Shown here: positions 21,417 through 30,760 of the stretch, in pieces
Layout: every line of letters begins with the position of its first letter
How positions within the stretch are numbered: the stretch's first letter is position 1
Assembly: GCA_017994695.1 (NCBI GenBank)
Contig: JAGOKF010000041.1
Span: forward strand, 1 to 32,117
Direction: 5' to 3'
DNA: 32,117 nt
Origin: Myxococcota bacterium
GTDB taxonomy: Bacteria; Myxococcota_A; UBA9042; DTJE01
Notes under the pieces: generated by a model
What the model was told of the DNA's origin: nothing
Seen by the model: only the letters and a program-made list of their open reading frames with translations
Database searches by the model: none
Made by a program: the position numbers and the translations under genes

Positions 21417-24400
21417 ATGAGCGCTCGGATCTTCTGGCGAGGGGCCCTCTGGGGGCTTGCTTCGTTGCTGTGGTGGTCGGCCTGCACCGACGGACGGGGG
21501 TTGCGGGCCAAGCGGGTCGAGTCCCAGGACGAGTTGATCGGAGGTCCCACGGCCAAGGGCAAGGTGGGCGACTACCTGCTGGAAAACGACCGCATCCGGG
21601 TCGTGATCAGCGGGCCCGGTCCGACCTTCACCGCGGGCCTGTTCGGGGGCACCGTGCTGGACGTGGACCTCCAGCGCACCCGATCCCAGGACGTCCAGGG
21701 GCGGGGATTCGACGCCTTCGCCGAGGCCTTCCCCCTGGCCAACCTCCTGATCGTGAACCCAATGAATCCCACCCGGGCCATGCGCCTCTCCGACGCCGGG
21801 GTCCGGGCCGAGGACGTCCAGGGGGCCGTCTCGGTCCTGAAGGACGGCAGCGACGGCCAGGAGGCGGTGATCCGGGTGACCGGGCATTCCGCCTACATCT
21901 TCGACGTGCTGAAGATGCTGAACCGGGACTTCCTGGAGGGGATGCTGAACCCCCTGAAGGTGGCGGGCATGGAGCTGGACATGTACCAGCTGGCCGACCT
22001 GCTGCCGGCCCTGGTGGGGGAGCCGGACCTGAACCTGTTCGGGCTGCTCAACCGCCTCCAGATCTCCTTCGACTTCCAGACGGACTACATCCTGCGCCCC
22101 GGGGAGCCCTTCCTGCGCCAGGTGACCCGGGTGACCCTGGCGCCCCAGTCGGATCGGCTGCTCCAGGGATGCCCGCCGACCCCCTGCGACAAGACCTGCG
22201 AGTTCGGGTACGCGGTGGCGGAACTGTCCGAGACGGTTGCCGGCGCCTCGACGCCCTACAAGCGGATGTGTCCGGTCTGCCAGTGCGCCCGGGAGCCCGG
22301 GGAGATGGCCACCTTCAACGAGAGCCGGGACTTCTTCCAGGTGCTGCTGGGCACCCTGGAGGGCTGGGTGGATCCCCTCTGGAAGGGCGGCGTCGTGACG
22401 GGCGACTTCCTCTTCTTCGGGGCCGACGCGCCCCCCTTCGCCCCGGGCTTCGGTTTCGACATCGACCGGAAGGTGTACGAGGACCTCTGGCAGGGCGTCG
22501 GGACGATGGGAAGCCCCATCGCCGCCGAGTGGGTCGCCGGCGTGGGCGAGAACGTGTCCTACGCCTGGGCCACCGTGAATCCGAAGGAACGGAAGGGGTT
22601 CGACTGTCCCGGTCACCGCCTCGCCATCGTCCGGGTCGATCCGTCCAGGGAAGAGGCCCTGGCCCAGGCCCTGACGGGACAGGGGGACCTGGATCTCGCC
22701 CGGAACCTGGCCTCCCGGGACGCCGCGGCCCGGGTGCGCCAGGCGATCGTGGATCGCCGCCCGATCCCCGTCCTTTCGGTCCCGACCGACCGGGCGTCGG
22801 ACCCGGGGGACCAGGCCGATCCCGCGCTGCGGGAACAGGCCTATCACCAGTGGGTGTCCGGGGTGCTGGCCCAGGCGGGGCAGACCCTGGCGGCCCGGTT
22901 CGGGGACGGCGTGGAACTGGGCCTCCTCCCGGCCCACGACTGCATGCCCTCCCGGGTGCTGGTGCCCCTCTTCACCACCAGCGCCACCGCGGTGCTGACC
23001 CATTTCGCCGAGGGCGACCGGCTGGAGCCCGCCGGCCAGGACGGGCCTCTGGTGGACGACCGCCGCTCCTACACCTTCACTCGTTACCTGAGCGTCGGGG
23101 AGGGGGACGTGGCCACGGCCGTGGCGCCCTTGTACCAGCTCCGGGGCACTGCGACCGGGACCCTGGAGGGCGTGGTCTTCGAGGACCCCTCCCGCCGGCC
23201 CCTGTCCCACATCGACGTCTTCCTGCTCCAGGATCCCCGGGAGAAGCCCGAGGACCCGGTGCCGGCGTCTTTTGCCGCCTACCGGCGGATGGCCATCGAT
23301 CGGTTCGGCCACTCGGGCATCGTGACCCATTTCCAGAGCGACGTGGGACTTCGGGCCGAAACGGACCCCTCGGGGTCCTTCGAGGGTCCGGTGCCTCCGG
23401 GACGCTACCTGGCGATGGCCCACGACCCCGACCGGGGGTCCTCGCCGCTGGAGCCCGTGGAGGTTCGGGACGGGAGCCGTTCCCAGGTGCTGCTGTTCCT
23501 CCAGGCGCCCGGGAAGGTGGCCTACCGGGTGACGGACCAGGCGGGAAACCGGATTCCCGCGCGCCTGTCCTTCCAGGCCCTCGACGATTCGGGCAGGCCC
23601 CTGGATTGGGACGGCACCAACGACCCCGAACTGGGCGACCACCGGTACGACCACGGGGTCCGGAAGGCCGAACACTCGGGCCACGGGGAGGGGACGATCC
23701 GCCTGGCCCCCGGGCGCTACCGGGTGCTGGTGTCCCGGGGCATGGAGTACTCCGTCGCCCAGGTGGAGGACCTGGAGGTGGCCCCGGCGAAGACGGTGCC
23801 CCTGCAGGTGACGCTGGTCCGGGAGGTGGACACCACCGGCTGGCTGGCCGGGGATTTCCACGTCCACGCGGTGGCCTCCGTGGACTCCTCGCTGCCGATG
23901 GAGACCCGGATCCGGGCCGCGGTGGCCGAGGGCCTGGAGGTGGTCGCCGCCACGGACCACGACCACATCGTGGACTACGGCCCCTGGATCCGCCGGGAAG
24001 GCCTCGAGAACTTCCTGAAATACGAGGTCGCGGCCGAGGTGTCCCCGCTGGAATACGGGCACTTCAACGCCTTCCCGATGCGCTACGACGACACGGCCGG
24101 GTTCGTCCACGGGGCGCCGGGGTGGCACGGGCTGACGATGCGGCAGATCTTCGACCGGATGCGGGACATGCGCGAAGGCCCCGAGGACGCCTTCGTGATG
24201 GAGGCGAACCATCCCCGGGACGGGTTCATGGGATACCTCGCCCAGCTGGGGGTGAAGGGCTACGACATGACCCGCAAGCGGCCGGGCATGGAGATGTGCA
24301 ACCAGGTGATGAGCGAGGCCCCCTGCGACTTCGACTCCTTCGAGATCCAGAACGGCAAGAACCTCCAGTACCTCCACACCCCGACGGTCGGCGAGGCCGA

Positions 24401-25901
24401 GCGCCACAACCGCTGCTACCGGGAGATCCTGGACCTGCGGGATGCCGGGCGCCTGGCCTTCCGGGCCGGGACCTCGACCTGCGCCTGGCTGCTGGCGGAC
24501 CCGGTGGCCGACTGCGACCGGGCGGCGGCAGCGGCCCGGGACCCGGCCCTCGGGGAGGCGGAGCGCCTGGCCTGGGCGGCCACCCGGGACCACTGCGCCT
24601 GGCACCGGGAGGCCCGGGAGGCCTTTGACGCGGCCTCGAAGGCCGACGGGCTGATCGCCGCGAAGCGCCAGGCCCTGGAGGCCCTGAAGGCACTGAGCCT
24701 CCGGTACCAGTTGGAGCGGACGGACCTGGAGAACGACGCCTTCTACAACACGACCTCCGAGGAGCAGGCCGCCCGGGACCCGACGAAGTTCGCCGACGTG
24801 GGCTGCTCCCAGCAGAAGGCCTGCGAGGCCTGCGTCGGGAAGAGGCATCCCGAGTGCGCGAAGAAGGTCTCCGACGGCGGGACCGGCTGGACCAGCGCCT
24901 GCGTGATCTGGTGCCGGGACGAGTGCCCGGAGCATGACGCCCGGCCCTGCACCGATCGCTTCGAGGTCCTGGAGGACTGGTTCCACTTCCTGGACATCGG
25001 CTTCGACAAGGTCGGAGTCGCCAATTCCGACAGCCATGGGACCGCGAAGGAGATCGGCCATCCCCGGACCTACGTCCGGGCGGACACCGATTCCCCGGCC
25101 GCGGCGGACATCCGGGACGTGAACCGGGCGATGAAGGCCGGCCGGGTGACGCTGTCCTCGGGGGCGTTCATCGACTTCTCGCTGCGCCAGGAAGGGACGC
25201 CGGGACGGGCGGAAATCGGCGACGTCCTGCCCGCGACCGGCGAAGGGGACCTGCTGGCCCACGTCCGCGTCCAGACCCCCTCCTGGTACCGGGTCGAGCG
25301 GATCGAGATCTGGAGCAACAGCCGGCGGGTCAAGCAGATCCCCGTGGATCCCCCGAAGGAGGCCATCCAGGACTTCGATGCCGAAGTGCGCCTTCCCCGC
25401 CCGGAGATCGACTCCTGGTACCTGGTCATCGCCTACGGCACCTCCGGGGACGCCTCCATGTCCCCCGTGTACAAGCGGGAGCCCTACGGGAACATCCTGA
25501 TCTCCACCGTCATCGCCCTGGCGGCGGACCAGCTGCTGGCATCCTTCTCGTCGCTGCTGGACAAGGTCTCGGCCCTGGGACTCGACGTGTCCTCGCTCCT
25601 CGGATCCCTGGAACTGCCCGATTCCTATCCGTCGTTCGCCTGGGGCGCCACCAACCCGATCCGGGTGGACGTCGATGGGGGAGGCTTCCGCCCGCCCAGG
25701 GCGGTGGACAGCAACGGCGACGGCGTGTGGGACCTTCCCTCCTTCTGCTCCGTGCCCTGCGACCCCTCGAAGGGCCAGGCGGCCTGTCCCGAGGGCCAGG
25801 CCTGCCTGCCGCGCATCGGCACCTCCGGGGCCGATGCCGTCCATCTCTGCCAGTCCCCGACCCCGGACTACTGCGTGGGCCTCCAGAAGGTGAGCCCCTG
25901 A
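21417..25901 (+). CDS. Giant CehA/McbA-type PHP metallohydrolase lipoprotein with Cys-rich inserts
   Basis: A 1494-aa exported protein. The signal segment ends at WWSAC (Cys23), a plausible but atypical lipobox. The N-terminal beta-rich region (about 35-570) carries a Cys cluster at about 253-295. Two beta-sandwich, carboxypeptidase-regulatory-like segments follow (about 575-810). The catalytic region is a PHP-type domain of the CehA/McbA family: GDFHVH (His815, His817), ATDHDHI (His848, His850) and NSDSHG (Asp1205, His1207) provide metal ligands. Family members cleave phosphoesters or carbamates. Between TDHDH and SDSH lie a long helical insert and a second Cys cluster (about 1129-1180). The C-terminus has a calcium-type loop DSNGDGVWD and a third Cys cluster. 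GGGAGGG precedes the ATG. It sits between the porin and SGNH-like genes with gaps of 18 and 22 nt. Confidence 0.85.
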   Translation: MSARIFWRGALWGLASLLWWSACTDGRGLRAKRVESQDELIGGPTAKGKVGDYLLENDRIRVVISGPGPTFTAGLFGGTVLDVDLQRTRSQDVQGRGFDAFAEAFPLANLLIVNPMNPTRAMRLSDAGVRAEDVQGAVSVLKDGSDGQEAVIRVTGHSAYIFDVLKMLNRDFLEGMLNPLKVAGMELDMYQLADLLPALVGEPDLNLFGLLNRLQISFDFQTDYILRPGEPFLRQVTRVTLAPQSDRLLQGCPPTPCDKTCEFGYAVAELSETVAGASTPYKRMCPVCQCAREPGEMATFNESRDFFQVLLGTLEGWVDPLWKGGVVTGDFLFFGADAPPFAPGFGFDIDRKVYEDLWQGVGTMGSPIAAEWVAGVGENVSYAWATVNPKERKGFDCPGHRLAIVRVDPSREEALAQALTGQGDLDLARNLASRDAAARVRQAIVDRRPIPVLSVPTDRASDPGDQADPALREQAYHQWVSGVLAQAGQTLAARFGDGVELGLLPAHDCMPSRVLVPLFTTSATAVLTHFAEGDRLEPAGQDGPLVDDRRSYTFTRYLSVGEGDVATAVAPLYQLRGTATGTLEGVVFEDPSRRPLSHIDVFLLQDPREKPEDPVPASFAAYRRMAIDRFGHSGIVTHFQSDVGLRAETDPSGSFEGPVPPGRYLAMAHDPDRGSSPLEPVEVRDGSRSQVLLFLQAPGKVAYRVTDQAGNRIPARLSFQALDDSGRPLDWDGTNDPELGDHRYDHGVRKAEHSGHGEGTIRLAPGRYRVLVSRGMEYSVAQVEDLEVAPAKTVPLQVTLVREVDTTGWLAGDFHVHAVASVDSSLPMETRIRAAVAEGLEVVAATDHDHIVDYGPWIRREGLENFLKYEVAAEVSPLEYGHFNAFPMRYDDTAGFVHGAPGWHGLTMRQIFDRMRDMREGPEDAFVMEANHPRDGFMGYLAQLGVKGYDMTRKRPGMEMCNQVMSEAPCDFDSFEIQNGKNLQYLHTPTVGEAERHNRCYREILDLRDAGRLAFRAGTSTCAWLLADPVADCDRAAAAARDPALGEAERLAWAATRDHCAWHREAREAFDAASKADGLIAAKRQALEALKALSLRYQLERTDLENDAFYNTTSEEQAARDPTKFADVGCSQQKACEACVGKRHPECAKKVSDGGTGWTSACVIWCRDECPEHDARPCTDRFEVLEDWFHFLDIGFDKVGVANSDSHGTAKEIGHPRTYVRADTDSPAAADIRDVNRAMKAGRVTLSSGAFIDFSLRQEGTPGRAEIGDVLPATGEGDLLAHVRVQTPSWYRVERIEIWSNSRRVKQIPVDPPKEAIQDFDAEVRLPRPEIDSWYLVIAYGTSGDASMSPVYKREPYGNILISTVIALAADQLLASFSSLLDKVSALGLDVSSLLGSLELPDSYPSFAWGATNPIRVDVDGGGFRPPRAVDSNGDGVWDLPSFCSVPCDPSKGQAACPEGQACLPRIGTSGADAVHLCQSPTPDYCVGLQKVSP

Positions 25902-25923
25902 CGGTCCGCCGGAGGAGTCCCGA

Positions 25924-27726
25924 GTGCGCCAGCGGCGGCTTTCCTGCATGGCGGGTCCCGGATCCCGCCCCCTGCTTTCGGCCCTGGCGTGCGCCTGGCT
26001 GCTGGTCCTTCCCGGGGAGGCGATCGCCCGGGTGCTGCCTCCACGGGCTGCCGAAGTGGTCACCCGGACCTTCCAGGGGCTGGACCCGGCCTGGCGCATC
26101 CAGGGGGTGGCCATCGAGTCGTCCCGGGTCCTGGCGACCTTGTGTCCGAACCCTTCCGGCGACTGCATCGAGGTCCGCCTGACGGATCCCGAGGAGGGCT
26201 GTCCGGAGGGGGACCGCCTGGGCCCCTGGTGCCTGTTCCTTCCTCCCGGGGACCCCTCGGGCCGGTTGCGGGAGGTCCTGGTGCCCCTGCTGTCGGCGAC
26301 ACCTCCCGGTTCCATCTGGGAGGATCCAGGCAGGGATCGGAGGGTCCAGCCGGCGCCGGAAGAGCCCCCCTTCGAGGCGGGGGATTCGGCCTCGACCGGG
26401 GAAACCCCCGGGTCGCGCTGGTGGGCCACCTTCGGGTTTCTGGCGATCCTGACGATCGGGTTCCTGCCGGGGTTCGGACTGGCCCTCGGGATCCGGGCCC
26501 GCTTTCCAGGGGCCGAGGGCCGCCGGGGACGGATGGCCGCACTGGCCATCTCGGGGCTTGCGATACTGATGGGGGCGGGCCTGGCCTGGCTGCCCTGGAA
26601 GGCCTGGGGGATCCTGCTGGGAGGCGGGGTCTGGGCGGGCACGGGATTCCTGGTGGGCATCGCGTGGCCCGGGCCCCCCACGCGGGCCTTCCGGCGATCG
26701 GCATGGGTCTGGGGAATCCTGGTGGCCCACGGCCTCGGGGCCGAGTTCGTGATGGCCCGGGGAACCGGACAGGGGCGGGCAGATCCCGACCTCCAGGCCC
26801 GCCCGGCCCTCCGGGACCGGTCCGCGATGCTGGGGGCCACCTGCGCGGCCCTGTTTCCCGAGGAACCGCCCTCCCCGGAGGCCTACCGGGAGATGCGCCG
26901 GGCGTTGCGGCAGACGCCCCCGCCCCGCCTGTGGCTCCACCTGGGAAGCGACCTCGTCCAGGAGGAGCCCGCAGGCCTGCCCCTCCCGGCCCTCGTCGGG
27001 ACCTTTCGCCCCGGGGAGGTCCACTGGGACGGGGGCCTGCCCGGGACCCCGACGGACGTGCATCTGCGCCAGGCCCTGTCCTGGACCCGCCGCGATCCTC
27101 CTCCGTCCGGGATCGTCCTGTACCTGAATCCCGCGACCGACGTCCCCGCCCTGGGCGAGCGCAACGCCTGCTGTGGCGCCGGGCCTCTCTTCGCGTTTGC
27201 CGGGGGGGAACCGCGCATTTCCTGCGAACGGACCGACCTCCGGGGCCGCTGGCGGGTGCTGCTGGGGCAGGTCCCTCCGCCGCCTGGCGTGGAGGCGCTG
27301 GGGGCCTCCCGCCTCGCCCGGCAGTTCGGCGAGGCCTGGCGGGCCGCCTTCGGCCGGCTGCTGGCGGGGCCGGACGAGCGGGTCGCGGCGTTGAGCCGCC
27401 TCCGGGTGCTGCTGCCCTTCGTGCGGGATCGGCTGGAGGAACGGGGTGTTCGGCTCCTGCTGGTCCTGGTGCCTTCCCCCGGGGACCTGGTCCGGGACGA
27501 CGGGACGAGCCCGGGATCCCGGGAGTGGGTCCAGACCATGGAGATCTGCCGGGTGCTGGACCTCCCGTGTCGAAATGCCCGGGAAGCCTGGGTTCCGCCG
27601 CGGGGGGAGGAGGCCCGTTTCGAGCCGTTCCTCCCGGGGACCGGACACCTGTCTCCCGCCGGCGAGCGGCGCCTGGCCCGGTGGGTTGCGGAACACTTGG
27701 CATCATTGGAGGATCCCCCGGAATAG
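25924..27726 (+). CDS. Membrane protein with a C-terminal SGNH-hydrolase-like domain
   Basis: A 600-aa envelope protein. The first 40 residues hold a signal-like hydrophobic stretch ([19 protein letters not shown]). A small Cys-containing domain follows (about 45-120), then a hydrophilic linker and three or four membrane helices between about 155 and 280. The rest is an alpha/beta domain that reads like the SGNH/AlgX-type fold: [10 protein letters not shown] as a possible block [18 protein letters not shown] as a late strand, and [19 protein letters not shown] with His575, the usual place of the catalytic histidine. The canonical GDS serine and the Asp two or three residues before that His are not clear, so activity is uncertain; an acyl- or acetyl-esterase role is inference. 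The GTG is chosen because GGAGGAG lies about 5 nt upstream. ATG at 25948 is an alternative. Confidence 0.72.
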   Translation: MRQRRLSCMAGPGSRPLLSALACAWLLVLPGEAIARVLPPRAAEVVTRTFQGLDPAWRIQGVAIESSRVLATLCPNPSGDCIEVRLTDPEEGCPEGDRLGPWCLFLPPGDPSGRLREVLVPLLSATPPGSIWEDPGRDRRVQPAPEEPPFEAGDSASTGETPGSRWWATFGFLAILTIGFLPGFGLALGIRARFPGAEGRRGRMAALAISGLAILMGAGLAWLPWKAWGILLGGGVWAGTGFLVGIAWPGPPTRAFRRSAWVWGILVAHGLGAEFVMARGTGQGRADPDLQARPALRDRSAMLGATCAALFPEEPPSPEAYREMRRALRQTPPPRLWLHLGSDLVQEEPAGLPLPALVGTFRPGEVHWDGGLPGTPTDVHLRQALSWTRRDPPPSGIVLYLNPATDVPALGERNACCGAGPLFAFAGGEPRISCERTDLRGRWRVLLGQVPPPPGVEALGASRLARQFGEAWRAAFGRLLAGPDERVAALSRLRVLLPFVRDRLEERGVRLLLVLVPSPGDLVRDDGTSPGSREWVQTMEICRVLDLPCRNAREAWVPPRGEEARFEPFLPGTGHLSPAGERRLARWVAEHLASLEDPPE

Positions 27727-27745
27727 GCCGGGGGCAGGAGGCGAC

Positions 27746-29389
27746 ATGGCACATCCCCTTGCAGGAAGACCCGCTCCCCGGGAGGCCCGGATCGACCCCG
27801 AGGCGCTGGTGGCGGCCTATCATCATCGGCGGCCCGACCCCTCGGACCCGGTGCAGCGGGTCACCTTCGGGACCTCGGGCCACCGGGGCAGTTCCCTCCG
27901 GGGGTCCTTCCAGGAGGACCACATCCTGGCCATCGCCCAGGCGCTTTGCGAGCACCGGCGGGACCGGCGGGTCACCGGGCCCCTCTACCTGGCTCCCGAC
28001 ACCCATGCTCTGTCCCTTCCGGCGCTTCGGACGGCCCTCCAGGTCTTCGCGGCCAACGGGGTCCGGGTGGTGCTGCCGGTGGACCTGACCCCGATGCCGA
28101 CCCCGGTGATCTCCCGGGCCATCGTGGTCCACAACCGGGATGCCGCCCGGGACCCGGCCGACGGGGTGGTGGTCACGCCATCCCACAACCCGCCCGAGGA
28201 CGGGGGGTTCAAGTACAACCCCCCCCACGGGGGCCCCGCCGAGTCGGTCATCACCGACGCGATCCAGCAGCGGGCCAACCGGATCCTGGAGGAGGGCCTC
28301 CGGGAGGTCCGGACGGTCCCCCTGGCCCAGGCCCTCTCGGCGGACACCACCGCCTACGAGGACCTGGTGGACCCCTACGTCCGGGACCTGCCGGCCCTGG
28401 TCCGGCTGGATGCCATCGCCGCCGCGGGGGTCCGGATCGGGGTGGACCCCCTGGGAGGGACCTCGCTGTACCTCTGGGACCGGATCGCCGATCGTCACGG
28501 TCTCTCCCTGGAGGTGGTCCAGCGGACCGTGGACCCCGCCTTCGCCTTCATGCCCCTGGACCATGACGGGCGGATCCGGATGGACTGCTCCTCCCCCTGG
28601 GCGATGTCCGGCCTGATCGCCTGGAAGGACCGCTTCGACGTCGCCTTCGGGTGCGACCCCGACGCGGACCGCCACGGCATCGTCACGCCCCGGGGCGGCC
28701 TGATGAATCCCAACGCCTTCCTGGCCGTGGCGGTCGATCACCTCCTCCGCCATCGCCCGGAATGGTCCGCGACGATCCAGGTCGGCAAGACCGTCGTGAC
28801 GTCCTCGCTGCTGGATCGAGTCGCCCGGTCGATGGGCCGGGAGGTAGTGGAAGTCCCGGTGGGATTCAAGTGGTTCGTGCCGGGTCTGTCCTCTGGCCGC
28901 CTGGCATTCGCTGGGGAGGAAAGCGCCGGCGCGGTGTTCCTGTGCCGGGACGGCTCCCCCTGGACCACCGACAAGGACGGCCTGGCGATGGGGCTCCTGG
29001 CCGCGGAGGTCCCTGCCCTGACCGGCCAGGACCCCTTCGGGCGCTACGAGGACCTGGTGGCCGCCCATGGGCGCCCCTGGTACTCCCGGGTCGATGCCCA
29101 GGCGGACACGGTCCAGCGCCAGCGCCTGTCCCGCCTATCCCCCTCGGACCTGAAGGCCACGATGCTGGCCGGGGAGCCCATCCGGGAGACCCTGACCCGG
29201 GCCCCGGGAAACGGGGCCCCCATCGGCGGCCTGAAGGTGGCCACGGACAACGGGTGGTTCGCGGCCCGGCCCTCGGGCACCGAGGACGTGTACAAGATCT
29301 ACGCCGAGTCGTTCCTGGGGCCGGACCACCTGTCCCGCCTGGTGGAGGAGGCCCGGGACCTCGTGAACAGCGTGCTCCAGGAGGCGTAG
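27746..29389 (+). CDS. pgm: Phosphoglucomutase (alpha-D-glucose phosphate-specific)
   Basis: A 547-aa cytoplasmic enzyme that interconverts glucose 1-phosphate and glucose 6-phosphate. The length matches the bacterial Pgm family (about 546). The N-terminal [10 protein letters not shown] is typical. The phosphoserine loop is [15 protein letters not shown] with Ser146. The metal loop is DPDADR (Asp304, Asp306, Asp308), the sugar-binding loop GEESAGA (390-396), and the phosphate-binding loop [12 protein letters not shown] near the C-terminus. All four active-site elements are intact. GGAGG precedes the ATG, which lies 19 nt after the SGNH-like gene, so it is the last gene of the porin operon. 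Its presence there suggests that a sugar or sugar phosphate matters to the operon, but Pgm also has a general role in glycogen and cell-envelope sugar supply. Confidence 0.97.
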   Translation: MAHPLAGRPAPREARIDPEALVAAYHHRRPDPSDPVQRVTFGTSGHRGSSLRGSFQEDHILAIAQALCEHRRDRRVTGPLYLAPDTHALSLPALRTALQVFAANGVRVVLPVDLTPMPTPVISRAIVVHNRDAARDPADGVVVTPSHNPPEDGGFKYNPPHGGPAESVITDAIQQRANRILEEGLREVRTVPLAQALSADTTAYEDLVDPYVRDLPALVRLDAIAAAGVRIGVDPLGGTSLYLWDRIADRHGLSLEVVQRTVDPAFAFMPLDHDGRIRMDCSSPWAMSGLIAWKDRFDVAFGCDPDADRHGIVTPRGGLMNPNAFLAVAVDHLLRHRPEWSATIQVGKTVVTSSLLDRVARSMGREVVEVPVGFKWFVPGLSSGRLAFAGEESAGAVFLCRDGSPWTTDKDGLAMGLLAAEVPALTGQDPFGRYEDLVAAHGRPWYSRVDAQADTVQRQRLSRLSPSDLKATMLAGEPIRETLTRAPGNGAPIGGLKVATDNGWFAARPSGTEDVYKIYAESFLGPDHLSRLVEEARDLVNSVLQEA

Positions 29390-29463
29390 TCCCGGCCCCG
29401 ACCGCGGCGTTGCGTGGTCCGGGACAGAGCCCCCCGCGCCGGCGAACCGGCTCGAAGAAGGAA

Positions 29464-29487
29464 TCCGGGGGCTTTCGGAGGCCCGGA
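29464..29487. terminator. Possible terminator hairpin between convergent pgm and lipoprotein genes
   Basis: TCCGGG (29464-29469) and CCCGGA (29482-29487) pair across 12 nt in the 122-nt convergent gap. It has no U tract. A short terminator-like element is expected here but the sequence support is weak. Confidence 0.25.
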
Positions 29488-29511
29488 AGGGGAGGCCGTG
29501 GGTACCGGTGG

Positions 29512-30687
29512 TCAGCCCTGGCAGTCCTGGGCGCTGTCGTCCAGGTTCTGCTGGTCCGGGTACAGGGAATTGCAGGCCTCGGAGTCGCAGTAGCCGTCCC
29601 CGATGTACCCGCAGGGGTCCGCCGCGGCGCAGGTGCAGGGGGTCAGAACTTCGGCCTGGCATTGATTCTGGACTTTCACCGGGTCCTCGCAGGTCCAGTC
29701 CTGGCAGTTGCAGAAGGACGTCCCCCAGAAGGTGGTGCAGCGCTCGTCGGTCCGGACGACCGCTCCCTGGTCCGCGCAGTAGGAATCACAGGGGATCGAG
29801 ACCTGGTTCCCGTCGGCTCCGCACCGGCACGGGTTGCCGTCCAGGTCGCAGTACTCCGAGAACTCTTCCGGATTGCAGGCGCCCCCGCAGGTGCAGTCGG
29901 CGGTGTCCACGAAGTGGTCTTCGGGGAACGAGGTGGCGCAGTCCGCGTCACAGAAGTCGTCCCCGATCCAGCCGCAGGGGTCCGCCGAGGCGCAAGTGCA
30001 CGGGGTGTAGTACAACTGGTCGCACTGGGTGGCCACCAGGTCCGGCTGGCCGCAGTCGAAGGAGCAGTCGCAGGTGTATCTGCCCTCCTGCCCCAGGACG
30101 CACGCGGTGCCGACCATCCCGTTGGCCGTGCACACCTCCCCGCAGGCATGGGGTTCCCAGTTCCCGCTGTCGGGATTGCAGTAGCAGATCGTCAGGCCGT
30201 CGGGCATGCACTGGAGCGACTGGGTGTCCGGGTCGCAGGGACCGGTGCACTCGAAGGGGGGCACGTCCGCGGCCGGCAGATCCGCTGCCGGCAGGTCCCC
30301 GGTGGACGGGACGTCCTGGGAACCGGGATCCACCGGACCGGGGTCGTCGATGCCAGGGTCTCCGACGCCCGGGTCAGCCGGGCTGGTATCCGTGGGGCCG
30401 GGGTCGATCGGCACCGTGTCCTGCGTGCCGGGGTCTCCGACGCCCGGGTCGGCCGGGCTGGTATCCGTGGAGCCGGGGTCGATCGGCACCGTGTCCTGCG
30501 TGCCGGGGTCGGCCGGAGACGGGTCCCGGTGGGTGTCCACGTCCTGGGGAGGGGCCTGATCGGAAGCGCCTGGATCCGCCGGGATGATCACGTCCGTACC
30601 CGGGCGGACGTCCTGGCCGGAATCGCTGCCTTCGCAGGCGGCGAGGGCCATCGCGATCACCAGAAGCAGCCGGACAGGAACGTTCAT
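29512..30687 (-). CDS. Cys-rich lipoprotein with Asp-Pro-Gly repeat tether and LNR-like repeats
   Basis: A 391-aa exported protein. The signal MNVPVRLLLVIAMALAAC gives a textbook lipobox (LAAC, Cys18). Residues of about 25-140 form a low-complexity Asp/Pro/Gly/Thr tether that contains a 25-residue unit present twice. The mature C-terminal part (about 145-391) has more than 35 cysteines. Two units of 44 and 47 residues are clearly related: both contain TPCTCA, then ADPCG, then an aromatic residue, then IGD, and both end in an Asp-rich tail with a final Cys. The part around GDGYCDSEACN and the Asp-rich end recall the Lin-12/Notch repeat, a calcium-binding disulfide module; this is resemblance by eye only. 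It is probably a surface-displayed adhesive or binding protein. GGGAG lies 8 nt ahead of the ATG. Confidence 0.83.
   Translation of the reverse strand: MNVPVRLLLVIAMALAACEGSDSGQDVRPGTDVIIPADPGASDQAPPQDVDTHRDPSPADPGTQDTVPIDPGSTDTSPADPGVGDPGTQDTVPIDPGPTDTSPADPGVGDPGIDDPGPVDPGSQDVPSTGDLPAADLPAADVPPFECTGPCDPDTQSLQCMPDGLTICYCNPDSGNWEPHACGEVCTANGMVGTACVLGQEGRYTCDCSFDCGQPDLVATQCDQLYYTPCTCASADPCGWIGDDFCDADCATSFPEDHFVDTADCTCGGACNPEEFSEYCDLDGNPCRCGADGNQVSIPCDSYCADQGAVVRTDERCTTFWGTSFCNCQDWTCEDPVKVQNQCQAEVLTPCTCAAADPCGYIGDGYCDSEACNSLYPDQQNLDDSAQDCQG
29521..29661 (-). repeat. LNR-like Cys-rich protein repeat, C-terminal copy
   Basis: Encodes the 47-residue unit that begins CQAEVLTPCTCAAADPCG and ends at the penultimate cysteine of the protein. 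It has seven cysteines and an aspartate-rich tail, and is related to the copy at 29893-30024. Confidence 0.7.
29893..30024 (-). repeat. LNR-like Cys-rich protein repeat, upstream copy
   Basis: Encodes the 44-residue unit that begins CDQLYYTPCTCASADPCG. It shares with the second copy the Cys spacing through ADPCG, IGD and CD. A different Cys-rich stretch of about 75 residues separates the copies. Confidence 0.7.
30356..30505 (-). repeat. 75-bp tandem repeat, two copies, in the lipoprotein tether
   Basis: Copies at 30356-30430 and 30431-30505 differ at only two bases. The unit equals 25 codons (GTQDTVPIDPG, TDTSPADPG, VGDP), so copy-number change would keep the reading frame and only alter tether length. 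A 5-nt start of a third unit follows. Confidence 0.92.
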
Positions 30688-30715
30688 CGGATTCTCCCTG
30701 GTAGAAGATGCCCCG

Positions 30716-30744
30716 ATGCTAGACGGAGACTCCGGGATTCGCAA
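30716..30744 (-). promoter_or_regulatory. Promoter of the Cys-rich lipoprotein
   Basis: On the minus strand: TTGCGA (30744-30739), a 17-nt spacer and TAGCAT (30721-30716). Each box matches four of six bases. The -10 is identical to that of the porin operon promoter and lies 28 nt before the ATG. Confidence 0.45.
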
Positions 30745-30760
30745 GCCGCTTCTCTTCCGC

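Noticed and set aside
20241-26840. A minus-strand open frame of about 2,200 codons opposite the porin operon
   Set aside because: It lies wholly antisense to three well-supported genes, has low-complexity Gly/Pro/Arg/His composition and no domain motifs. Long antisense frames are expected at this GC content.
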